Shown here: positions 33,693 to 44,571 of the stretch, in pieces | How the letters are laid out: the number at the start of each line of letters is the position of its first letter | How positions within the stretch are numbered: position 1 is the stretch's first letter | Assembly (NCBI GenBank): GCA_014218235.1 | Contig: CM024758.1 | Coordinates: 69,388,206 to 69,452,205 of the forward strand | Source of the DNA: Colocasia esculenta | Taxonomy: Eukaryota; Streptophyta; Magnoliopsida; Alismatales; Araceae | Direction of reading: 5' to 3' | Length of the DNA: 64,000 nt | Position numbers and translations under genes: made by a program | Notes under the pieces: generated by a model | Databases searched by the model: none | The model's input: only the letters and a program-made list of their open reading frames with translations | What the model was told of the DNA's origin: nothing

Positions 33693-35273
33693 ATGGACGC
33701 TCCTTCCGCAGGGGGTCAGCTTCCTTCGCCAAGGGATGGCTGCGCATCTGCTGCTGTTCCTTCATCCTCGGGCCATGACAAGGATCGGGTGGCGAGGATG
33801 GGGAGGTCTTCTTCGACGTCGAGATGGAGGTCTCGTTCGAGAGGTTCTGTGGAGGTGTCTTCTGCACCACGAACCTGGGCGAGTCTCTTCTTTGCTCCTT
33901 CTTCTACTGAGAGTTCCAATGCATTATCTTTTATCGCCCCTTCGATCTCAGAGAACAAGAAGATTGCCATCTGCGATGTGGAGGATATTGAGGAGCTTCA
34001 GGGTGCATGGGATAGCACCTTAGTCGGGTACGTTGTCGATCTTAAGACATCTTTTATGCCTCTATCATCTTTTATTAAGAACCGATGGGGAGTAGTGGGG
34101 TTCGATTTGCACCTTTTAGAGAACGGTTTCTTCTTATGCAAAATGGACAACGAAGAAGATGTCACCCGTATCTTGGAAGGCTCCTGGTCGATTAGAGGGC
34201 ACCCTATGATTCTAAGAAGATGGGAGAAAGGATTGAGAATGGAGTTAGAGAGCTTGAAGAACATTCCGGTGTGGGTTTCTATTCACAGCCTACCCATTCA
34301 TCTCTGGTCGAAGAAATTTATATCTAAGCTTTGCAGTACGGTTGGAGAGCCGCTCTTCATGGATAGATTGACTGCTGAACGGAGACGTCTATCCTTTGCA
34401 CGCGCCTGTGTCATGGTCTCTTCAGAGCTTGAACTTCCGAACTACATCAGTTACAAGGACCTTGATGGATCGCAGCATGATCTTCAAATTTCTTACTCGT
34501 GGAAGCCAAGGATATGTGGAGGATGTGGATTATTCGGGCACTTCCATGGTCAATGCAAAATTGCACCAAACAAAAATTTGAATTGTCTCAACAGGTCTAT
34601 CGTCCAAGGAGCACCAACCTAAACCCATTCCTACCTTGATCACAGGAAAGGAAGGTTTGCATTCCAAAGATATGGTAAGGGATACTACTTCTACAGGAAA
34701 ATCGGCAGGAAAAAACATAATGGAGAAAGATGGAATTCACAACAGATTTGCTATCCTTGAGGATAAAGAAATGGCAGCTGCTAGCGAGGAAGGTGAATTG
34801 GCTAATGAGGAAGGTGAGTTGGTTATTGTGCAAGAACCGCACAAGGATAAGGAAGAAGCTCTGCTAAAGGGTAAGAATACAACAATGGAAAATATAGACA
34901 GCCACTTTTCTACGGGAGGAAAGGCAAGAAGGAAATGGCAGTTAGGGAAGAAGGAGATGGCAATGCGCAAGTTGTGAAGGAGGTATCCTTACCTCCCCCA
35001 TGCAGAAATACATTGCTGGTTAGAAAAGAAAGTACTGGGGCTGACATCTCATTGAGGAATTCCATCACAAGCAAGTCTTTATCTAAAGAAGGAGACAAAG
35101 ATTGCAGCAACTCGCCAGCACATTTAGATGATATGAATAGACGATTTGCTTCTCTGAATGCTGTTGATGAAATAGATAGAAGGAAGAAAGGAAATCAAGG
35201 TGTGCTTGTGCATGGACCTACTTCCAAATCTAAACAGAAGGATCTGAAATATGCGATCCAATCACGGAATTAA
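33693..35273 (+). pseudogene. LINE C ORF1
   Basis: The best-preserved ORF1 of its LINE group. 33693-34622 gives MDAPSAGGQLPSPRDG, then an RS-rich segment (TSRWRSRSRGS, residues about 42-52). The DUF4283-like domain (about 95-200) includes GAWDSTLVGYVVDLKT, ENGFFLCKMDNEEDV and GHPMILRRWEKG. IPVWVSIHSLPIHLW, LTAERRRLSFARACVMV and the CCHC knuckle CGGCGLFGHFHGQC (about 272-285) follow. After a stop at 34620 a charged tail continues in two other frames (34636-34977 and 34935-35273), ending 10 bases before the ORF2 ATG. ORF1p of plant L1 elements binds the element RNA; the RS segment may contact splicing or nuclear factors (inference). Confidence 0.9.
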
Positions 35274-35283
35274 TGTTTTCCCT

Positions 35284-36990
35284 ATGAAGATTATCAATTG
35301 GAATGTTAGAGGTCTGAATAAAGGCTATAAGTGAATGGAGCTTAGAAATATTATCATAAAGCAGAATTATGATATTGTTATTCTTCTGGAAACTAAAATC
35401 AAAGCATCTAAAGTTGACATTTGCAAAGCACAAATCTGGGGAGAGGCCAGCCTTATTCACAATAGTCATTTCTCTAATGGGAGAATTTGGGTTCTTTGGA
35501 ACCCGTTAATCTACTCTCTTAATGCTGTTGATATCGAGGACCAGCTTATTCATATCCATGGCACTCATTTGACTTTGGGAAAGGACTATCATATCTCTTC
35601 TGTTTATGCTTCTAACTTACATCATGAGCGTCTCCTTCTGTGGAAGAACCTTATTAATCATTCCAAGCAATCTGTGGGAAGCTCTCCTTGGATTCTAATG
35701 GGAGATTTCAACTGTATTCGCTATGTTTCTGAGAAGATTGGAGGTAATCCTATTCCGCAACATATGTTATCATCCTTCAATGACATGATTTTTGAAGCAG
35801 GTCTTATGGATATGAAATCTGTGGGAAATTCTCTTTCTTGGTCCAACTGCTCAAATGTTGACAGAAGAATTGTTGCTAGACTGGACCGTTGTTTGATTAA
35901 TGATCAGTGGCTGACTATCTTTCCTGAAAGCTTGGTTGACTACAGTTCAACGTATTTTTCAGATCACTCTATGTTAATTGTGCAAACCTCCATGCCCACT
36001 AATCATGGTTATAAACCATTCAAATTTTTTAGCATGTGGACTGGTCATCCACGTTTTATGGAAATTGTTCGGAATGCCTGGCAGAAGGAATTCAAGGGCT
36101 CTCCTACCTATATTCTCTGCATGAAGCTTAAAGAGGTTAAAATCGCCTTGCGTCAATGGAACAAAGATGAATTTGGTGACGTTAAGGACTCTATGAAGAA
36201 GTTCAGAAACTCTCTATCCCAAGTCCAAACCCAGCTCCAGTATAATCCATCTGACCAAGTCCTCATTGCCAACGAGAAAGAGATAAAAAAGGGTTACATT
36301 AAAGCCATGGAAATTGAAGAAGCTTTTTATAAACACAAATCCAAATAGAATTGGTTATCTCTGGGGGATTCCAACACAAAATTCTTCCATGCATTTTTAA
36401 AGCCAAAAAAGCAATCAACTCCATTACTAGATGCAAGGATATGAATGGCATTGACATTGTGGACATGGACATTGTGAAGAACCATTCGGTGGATTTCTTT
36501 TCCTCCTTGTTAAATCAACCTACTCAGGATTGGAGTCATGTCAACATTGAACCGAGATTCAACTGGACACTTCTGAAGATCTTTGTGGGGAGATTACGAA
36601 AGATGAAATCACTAAGGTTGTTTTCCAATCTCCTAAAGGCAAGAGTCCGGGTCCGGATGGTTTTCCAGCAGAATTCTTTCAGTATTCTTGGGGAGTTGTG
36701 GGTGAACAAGTGGTTGAGGCTGTCCAACATTTCTTTCAGACTTCTAGAATGCTTAAGCAACTTAATTGCACCTTCATTGCTTTAATACCGAAATCTGATG
36801 GGGCTAACTCTTTTGATCAGTATCGGCCAATTTCTCTTTGTAACTTTGTTTATAAAGTCATATCAAAGATTCTGGCTAATCGCTTGCAGAAAGTTATACA
36901 CCAATTATTAGCCCGAATCAATCTGCATTCATCAAAGGCAGATCAATCCATGATAACATTCTCATCACTAATGATATTGTCAAAGATCTT
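35284..36990 (+). pseudogene. LINE C ORF2, endonuclease and start of RT
   Basis: From ATG 35284: MKIINWNVRGLNKGYK then a stop where related copies have Arg. A long endonuclease frame follows (35335-36348): LLETKIKASK, GRIWVLWNP, ISSVYASNLHHERL, WILMGDFNCIRY, RRIVARLDRCLIN and YFSDHSMLI. A TAG at 36346 and a frameshift near 36555 precede the RT start (KGKSPGPDGFPAEFF, NCTFIALIPKSDG, YRPISLCNFVYKVISKILA). The frame is interrupted at 36990 within VKDLHSK by minus-strand LINE D at the duplication ATTGTCAAAGATCTT (36976-36990). Confidence 0.9.
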
Positions 36991-37161
36991 TTTTTTTTTG
37001 GTAAGTAATATCGATTTTGTATTGAACAAAGGAAATCTGAACAATTACAATGATAGACTCATGCTATCACAGGCTGATAGCTATGAGGCACACTCAGTGA
37101 TAAGATCACTCAAAGAAGCTAGCAGAATAGAAAGAATTCAAGCTACAAGACAAAAGAGAAC

Positions 37162-40100
37162 TCAGGAATTCTTGAGATTAAAATTTCTAAGTATTCTTAA
37201 TGATCTAATGGAGGGCGAACATTTCTGAATGTGAGCTTCTATGATGTGGCTAACATCCGAAAGAATAGAAAGCAACACTTGCATCCGACTTCGAGCAATA
37301 GACTTGAAAATTCTTGAGCATCTTTCCTTCCAAATCCACCAAAGAGCAGCACAAAAACTAGCAAAGGCCACACTTGTAGCAGCACCCGAAGTTCGGAAAC
37401 TTATAATTAAACTCTCCCCTTCAGAAATAATAGTTTCCTTCGGCCTCCTGTGAATATCCAAGCGATGCAATAGCTCCATCCACACCCAAGATCTGTAAAT
37501 ACATTGGAAGTATAAATGATTAATGCTTTCATCATTTTGATTGCATAAAACACATATGTTCGGCCCTTGAAGCCCACGTCTCTGAAGAGTATCAAAAGTT
37601 TGGATTCCCCTCATGAAGACTTGCCAAGCATGCAAGGATTGTTTCTGATTTGTTGGTCTCTGCCAAATCAGCTGCACCCAATGAACCTTCGGATACAAGA
37701 CCCGTTTCTGATCATATATGTGCTTGATACTAATAACCCCTTGATTGTGTTTCCACACAATGGAATCATCACACCCAGCATGAATAGGAATGCAAGCAAT
37801 TCTCGGCCAAAGATCCATCATTTCGCCAGCAGTAGGATGGGGAAGGTGCCATCTACCATCTTGAATAAAGGTGCTTAGAGTGACATTTAGAGGGAGACCG
37901 AGCAGAAATCTGATGTATTCCCCACCATTGGAGATAAGTGAGGTACCTTCAAACCAAGGATCAAGCCATAACTGAAGATGTCACCCATTACCAATTCTGA
38001 AGATGACATGTTGCCTCAACCAGGTTCTAGCAAGTAAGATACCCTTCCAAGCATGGGAATGGTAAGAATGTATCTTGGCACACCAGATGGAGGTGTTCCT
38101 AAGGTACTTGTTCCTCACCCAGTTGGTCCAAAGACTATCCTTATTAGAGATAACATTCCAAAGTTGCAAAGTAATGGAGGATAGGTTCCAATCAGCTAAG
38201 CGGCGAAGACCAACACCACCTTCTTCTTTAGGACGACATATGTACTTCCACCTCACCAATCAACCCTTAGGTAAGATAAAGGAGACCGCCCAATAGAGTG
38301 CATAGGAATTAAGAACAGACTTGATTAACTCCAAGCGACCTGCTTTAGAGAGTAATCTGCCTTTCCAAGATGCAATACGCTTCTTAATTTTCTGAAGAAT
38401 GGGAGCACAATGATGACTGGTTATCCTGGTAGAGAAAAGAGGCAATCCCAAATAGATGGAAGGAAGTGATCCTTCCTGAACTTGAAGAGCATTGAGAAGC
38501 GGACCCTTGTGATGAATTTTAGCGCCAATAAACACTCTACTTTTATCCACATTAAGCTGCAGCCCAGAGTAGCTGTGAAACTCTTCAAGAGTAGAAGAGA
38601 TACATTAAGCAGAGGAAACCTTAGGCTTGAAGAATAAGAGTAAGTCATCAGCAAAAATCAAGTGGGAAACCTTCGAATTCCCATAAGAAGGAACCTGCAA
38701 CATACCCTCCCTCATCTTCTTTTCAATAAGGATAGATAATCCCTCCATTGCAATGCAGAACAAGTACAGGGATAAAGGATCCCCTTGCCTAATACCATTG
38801 CTAGACTGGAAAAAAACCACCGGGCTGCCATTAAGAAGCACAGAAAAGCTAGCAGAATTAATAAGAGTATCAATCCAATGAATGTAGGGATTAGGGAACC
38901 CATAATTTTCATCACATGAAGAATATAGGAGCAACTGACAGTATCAAAAGCCTTCCAGAGATCAACCTTCATACACAAAAGATTTCCTTGCTGTTTCGAT
39001 TGAATGTCTCTAACAATATCATTAGCTAAAGAATACTGTCTTGAATCCGACGTCCTTTAATGAAGGCTGACTGGTGCTTGCTAATAAGATGAGGCATAAG
39101 CTTTTGCATGCGGTTTGCAATAAGTTTAGTGAAGATCTTGTAGAGAAAGTTACAATGGGAGATAGGCCGAAACTGATCAAATGAATCAGCATTATCGCAT
39201 TTAGGGATAAGAGAAATAAAAGTATGATTCACCTGACGAAGCCATCTCCCACCCTTGAAGAAGTAATGAACCGCGGCCAGAACATCGATCTTGACAATGG
39301 GCCAACACAACTGATAGAAATCCGCAGGAAAGCCATCCGGACCCGGGCTTTTATTCTTCGGGGAACCCATGATAACATCTGTAATCTCCTCATCCATGAA
39401 AGGCCTCATAATAGACTCTTTATCCTCCTCAGATAGAACTCTAGAAGTCTGGAAACCAGGAATCTCATAATCTTGGTGCTGGTTAAGAAGAGAGCTATAG
39501 AACTTACTTGCATGGTCCTTCAAGTGCTAAAAATCTTCAGTGATACTTCCATCATGGAGCTTGCATCTTCTAATAGTATTAATCATTCACCTTCCTTTAA
39601 TACTTGCATAGAAGAATTTGGTATTATCATCAGTCTGGGTAAGCCAGTGTTGCTTAGCCCTTTGTTGAGCAAAAGCTCCCTCCATAGTAAGGCAAGCTAG
39701 ATCATCATCACAGGCCTTCCTCTCATCAATAATACAATCTTCATTCAAAGGGTCCACAGCCATTCTTGGGCTTTGTGGAGAGCATCACCAGCACCTGCAA
39801 CCTTCTTAAAAATGAGACCAAAATCAGTACGGTTCCAAACTTTCAAGGCAGCTTTGGTAGCGTGAAGCTTCTGACAGATAATATATAAAGGAGTTCCTTT
39901 AATCTGAATGTTCCAAGCTTTCTCCACAGTAGTGAGGAAGGAATTGTGTTGTGCCCACATAGTGAAAAACTTGAAGGGTTTTGGGCCGCTAGCAACATTT
40001 TCCTCACTGAATATAGTGAGTTGAGAGTGATCAGAGAGTAATCGATCACCATAAGAAACATAGCTATGAGGAAATTCATCCATCCAACATTGGTTAATAA

Positions 40101-40704
40101 GAGCTCTGTCCAATCTACAAAGAATGCTTCTAGCACCTTCAGACTGGTTACACCAAGAATAAGTGTTCCCTACACTTTTCAAATCAAGCAAGGATGATAA
40201 CTCAATGCAGGTATTGAAACCACGAAGCATGGATGGAGTGAGTTTCCGACCACCAATTTTTTCCTCCGGGTAACGGACACAGTTGAAGTCTCCAACAATA
40301 AGCCAAGGTAATGAAATGGAAGCAGAGAGATGAGTGATATCACACCAAAGAGCTTGTCTGTCATAAGTAAGATTCGACCCATACACCGCAGTCAAATGGA
40401 ACAGCTTCCCTGATGAGATGTCCGTACAATCCATGTGGATAAGTTGGGCTGTAGCTTTAACACAATGAATTTGAGTATTATTACCATTCCATAGAACCCA
40501 AATTCTTCCACCAAGATGATCATCATAATTATGCAACATATTGGATGAGGAGCAATGGAAAGTCTCTACTTATCATGTTATCCCTTCTAACACGAGTTTC
40601 TAGTAAGATAACAATGTCTGCACTAGATTGAGAAATTGAATTTTTAACACTCAATCTATTACCGTTTTTATTCAAGCCCCTAACATTCCAAGAGATTATT
40701 TTCA
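37162..40704 (-). pseudogene. LINE D ORF2: endonuclease, RT, zf-RVT
   Basis: ATG at 40704: MKIISWNVRGLNKNGNRL. Endonuclease 40704-39745 includes VILLETRV, GRIWVLWNG, LTAVYGSNLTYDR, WLIVGDFNCVRY, ILCRLDRALIN and LLSDHSQLT. RT includes KNKSPGPDGFPADFY, HTFISLIPKCDNAD, HQSAFIKGRRIQDSI, KVDLWKAFDTVS, GIRQGDPLS and catalytic FADD (38655-38644). Then SKAGRLELIKSVL, YICRPKEEGGVGLRR and a C-terminal zf-RVT region with CVLCNQNDESINHLYFQC and WWIWKERCSRIF, ending 37162. At least four frameshifts and stops (for example near 39740, 39020 and 38610) inactivate it. Confidence 0.9.
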
Positions 40705-40949
40705 TTACTGACCCTGAGAGAGAGAGCGGATCCTAGCTTGTAGCTTGTCCATTGTGTTGTCCATAGACACACTTGAATAACCTCCATCTCGGTTTCTCCC
40801 TTCATTAGATACTAGAAGGTGGTAGACGCGTGCATGATAGCAGTCTTCTTGCCATTATTACGTCCACCGGCTTGCCTTGCATGTGCATGCTCTGCCTCCA
40901 TTATCTGCACATCCAACTATAGGAAGAATGCCATCTTCACCCTCCTGAA

Positions 40950-42310
40950 TTAAGAGATTGCAATCATGAATAGCCGGAAAGAAGGCACTGCTAGGATTAC
41001 ATATTTTTCCTTGATCTCCCTTCCCTCATTCCGCTGCATGACTTGCCCGGAATCATTTTGTCCTTCCTCTGCATGATTCTTTCTACGAATAACCCGATCT
41101 GAGTGGGAAAGGGAAGGCGTAATAGTAACAGCGACCTCATTTCCATGCAAAGAAGAATTCTTCTTCCTTAGAATTCCCTCAATCCCACTCGCATTAGAGT
41201 TTCCTTCCAAAATAGAAAATCTATTAACAATGGGTAGAGATCCCCCAGCTATGGTAGAGCAGGAAGATGACGCAGCTAGGTCTACTCCCCTAACTGAGTC
41301 AGACTGAGCCAGGTCACGGATCACTCCTACCGATTCAGTTGGATTGAGAAGAAGGTCCTCATCAATTTTTTTCTTCCTCCAGACCTTCATCTGCTTGGAT
41401 CCCATCTCCTTCAATCGACATTCACCATTCCCATGGCCGAAGGACTTGCAGTGAGAGCAAAGCACCGGCTTCCATTCATATTGCACCTGCACGCTTTCTA
41501 AGGATCCATCGACATCCATGATAGAAAGTTCCGAAGGAAACGCAGCATCGATATCCATCAAAACACAAGCCCGAGCAAAGTGAAGTCTCTTCCGAGTTGC
41601 TGTCAACGAATCCATGTGAAGGGGATGCCCCAGCAGACTCAGAATCTTGCTTAAACCCTTAGCAGTCCACCATTTGAGAGGGAGACCCGGGAACTTAACC
41701 CACACCGGAATAGACGTAAGTGACTCCTTCTCCATCTTGAGATCAGGAGTCCATCTTCGAAGTATTAGAGGGTGGCCTTTGACACACCAGAACCCATCAA
41801 GCACATTCACCAGATCTTCTTCAAGGTTAAAGACCACCAGAAAGAAACCTCCCTCACGCATCAACAATCGACATCTCCCTTCGGCTTCCAGAAGTTGAGA
41901 ATATAGGATCGAAAGCAGAGTAAATAGGTTTCAAACCAATGCAATATCCCATAAGGGATAGACGCCAAGTATCCTCCAACTCCTTCACGTCCTCTCCTTC
42001 AAACACCGCCACCTTTCGATCAGGAAGGGAAGTCGGTTCGAAAACTCAAGAACTCCTTCGTTGATGGAATCGCCAGCTCCATGCTGAGTGCCAAATAAAG
42101 AAGCCCATGGATGTCTGGTCTGGGATACTCTAGATCGAGATCTCCCAGAACAAGAAGCATGCAGAAGACGTCGACCTCTAATGGGGGATGTGGGGGGGTT
42201 ACCTTGTGGAGGACACCTTCGGAGAGAGGAATCCTTCCCGCGGTCACCACAGAGCCGTTGGGGACACTCAGAGGGATAGCCTCCATGTGTCCCCCAGGGG
42301 AGAACCCCAC
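40950..42310 (-). pseudogene. LINE D ORF1
   Basis: The N-terminal part (about 42284-41990) shows RGRRLLHASCSGRSRSRVSQ, a short RS-type stretch, and a WASLFG motif. After frameshifts 41867-40950 gives the DUF4283-like domain (GGFFLVVFNLEEDL, GHPLILRRWTPDLKMEKES, IPVWVKFPGLPLKWW), LTATRKRLHFARACVL and the knuckle CSHCKSFGHGNGEC. An uncharacterised polar tail follows. It sits 5' of ORF2 as in the other LINEs, with about 245 bp between the reading frames. Confidence 0.85.
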
Positions 42311-42423
42311 AGAAACTCCCAGCGAAACACCAAAACCTCAGAGCTTCTCTCTCTAGAATCACCTAGAGAGAGAAAAACCCCTTCTTACTGAAAATTCTCA
42401 ATTTATCCATTGTCAAAGATCTT

Positions 42424-44331
42424 CACTCCAAAAGCAGAGGTAATATCATGTGTTTTAAGGCTGACCTTAAGAATGCTTTTGATTCTTTGAACAGGGATTT
42501 TATTTACTACATGATGACCAAGATGGGATTTCAAGAGAAATGGATCAATTGGATTAGGAATTGTATTGAGAATCCATCTTATTCGGTTCTTCTGAATGGC
42601 TCTCCTACTGGTTTCTTTAATGGTAAAAATGGGGTTGGGCAAGGAGACCCACTATCTCCTTATCTTTTCACTATTGCAATGGAGGGATTATCTTGTCTTC
42701 TGGAGGATGTTGTCCAAAAGGGTAATCTCAAGGTTCCTACGGCTGGTCATTTGAGACTTTCACATGTTGTTTTTGCTGATGATCTAATCATTTTCTTAAA
42801 GAATGATGTCCAATCTGCTGTTAACCTTCGGAGTTTGTTGAATGACTTTGCTTCTTGTTCTGGGCTGAAGTTGAATCATGACAAAAGTAAACTTTTTGTT
42901 GGTGGAGGTATTATTAATAAGGATGAGTTTCTGCATATTCTTGATGTAGGGGAAGGATCTTTACCTATCCCTTACCTGGGCCTGCCTCTCTTATCCTCCA
43001 CTATTAAGAAGGTGCATTGTATCCCTCTCATTGATAAGATCACTAAAAGGCTCAAATCTTGGAAAAATAGACTTCTCTCAAAGGCGGGCAGACTTGAATT
43101 GATCAGATCAGTCTTGCAAACTTATTCCATCTATTGGAGTTCGGCCTTTATTCTACCTAGTGGATTGATTACTCAAGTTGAAAATATGCTTAGAGATTTC
43201 TTCTGGAAAGGTTGCTCTGATAAATCAGTGATGAATACTGTTAGGTGGAGTATGATATGCAGGCCAAAGAAGGAAGGGGGCCTGGGGATTAGAAGACTCA
43301 AAGATTGGAACCGAGCTGCTTCTGTTAAGAATCTCTGGGATGTTTTGCAAAGAAGGAACTCTATTTGGATTGATTGGATCTATAGTAAGTACCTAAATAA
43401 AGAAAACATCTAGATGATCAAATGTAGATCCTATTATTCAAGTGCTTGGAAGGGGGTACTCAAAGAAAGAGAATGGATGCAAGATCAGATCTCTTACTAT
43501 ATAGATGATGGCAGTTCTTTTAATATGTGGTTTGACCCTTGGTTGGATGGCAAAAGTTTTTTTAAAATTTATGGAGATAATATTCGCCAGCATCTTGGAG
43601 CTAGTAAAGATTGCACTATTGGTCACTTCATCATTCACGGTAATTGGAACCTGCCACCTCCTACTTCTCATGAAATGTTTAGTCTTTGGCCTATTATTAG
43701 GCAAACTATTATTTATATAGGGCAAAGAGATAAAATTCAGTGGAAACACAATGGGGGAAAATTTACCATTGCTTCTGCTTGGAATGTGATTCGGGATCAA
43801 CATCAAGAAGACCAGCATCAGTCATGGATATGGGCCAAACCGGGTGCACAAAAATTCAACATTTGTCTTTGGCAAGCTGATAAAAATGCCTTATTAACTC
43901 AAGACCACTTAAAAAGAAGAGGAATTCAGTTGGAAAACCGATGCACTCTTTGTAATCAGCATGAGGAAAGCAATAGTCATCTATTTTTCAATTGTCAATT
44001 TAGCAGATGGATTTGGAAGGAAATAATTAAGAGATTTCAGTTCAGCAGAGCTCCTGAAGATAATCTAGATAAAGAACTGCAGAAGCTAAAAGAATATTTC
44101 CCTATCCATAATGTGGCCTGGAAAATTGCACAATTAGCTCTTAAGGCTTCGGTTTGGTGGATTTGGCATGAGAGATGCATGAGAATTTTTGAAGGAAAAA
44201 TCAGATTGAAAATGCAACTCCTTATTAGCATTCTGTTTGACATTAAAATTTGTATAGAAGGGGCCACGTTCTCAGCTCCATCAAGGAGAGAGAATGAGAT
44301 TCTGAAGCATTTCAATATTAGTGTCACTTAA
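42424..44331 (+). pseudogene. LINE C ORF2, RT core to C-terminus
   Basis: Resumes directly after the right duplication (42409-42423): LHSKSRG, CFKADLKNAFDSLNRDF, GVGQGDPLSPYLFTIAMEGL, catalytic FADD (42772-42783), YLGLPLLS, SKAGRLELIRSVLQ and MICRPKKEGGLGIRRL. One stop (TAG at 43411, TGG expected) is followed by WFDPWLDGKSFF, WKHNGGKFTIASAWN and the zf-RVT region (CTLCNQHEESNSHLFFNC, WWIWHERCMRIFEG), ending 44331. With 35284-36990 it makes an almost complete ORF2. The long uninterrupted stretch (321 then 305 codons) makes C one of the younger copies. Confidence 0.92.
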
Positions 44332-44388
44332 TCATTCTCTGTACTTCTATTTTTCAGAATAGTTTACTCATAGTCTACAGTGTGTAGT
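44332..44388 (+). mobile_element. LINE C 3' UTR, first part
   Basis: Ends within the 3' UTR hairpin (CTCAT...GTAGT, 44367-44388), where LINE E is inserted at a short duplication TGTAGT (44383-44388 and 50365-50370). The rest of the hairpin (CATGAG) follows at 50371. Confidence 0.8.
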
Positions 44389-44571
44389 GAGAAGGTATTC
44401 TTTACTTGGAGGAGTTCTCTCTCTCTAGCTTTCTAGAGAGAGAAGCTCTGGTGCTTGTCGTCTTTGTGGGGAGTGCTCGGGCTCACCCCCGCCGTCACCG
44501 ACGGTGGGTGGACCTCACCTGCCGGAGCTCCTCTCCTGCAGGAGCTTCCCTTCGGCGTGTTGGCCCGTGTG

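Larger units (their letters stand above)
36991..42408 (-). mobile_element. LINE D, near-full-length, minus strand
   Basis: A complete LINE in opposite orientation inside LINE C, from its 5' end at about 42408 to poly(A) seen as T11 at 36991. The flanking duplications are 36976-36990 and 42409-42423. It carries the 5' stem (42347-42372), ORF1, ORF2 and the 3' UTR hairpin (37058-37087). ORF2 differs clearly from LINEs A-C, so it is a separate subgroup. Confidence 0.95.

Noticed and set aside
33493..34023. Proline-rich 176-codon protein
   Set aside because: Frame created by the C28 run and antisense-like shift over LINE C ORF1.
42088..42391. Plus-strand ORFs of 63-81 codons
   Set aside because: Antisense to LINE D ORF1 start; no independent support.
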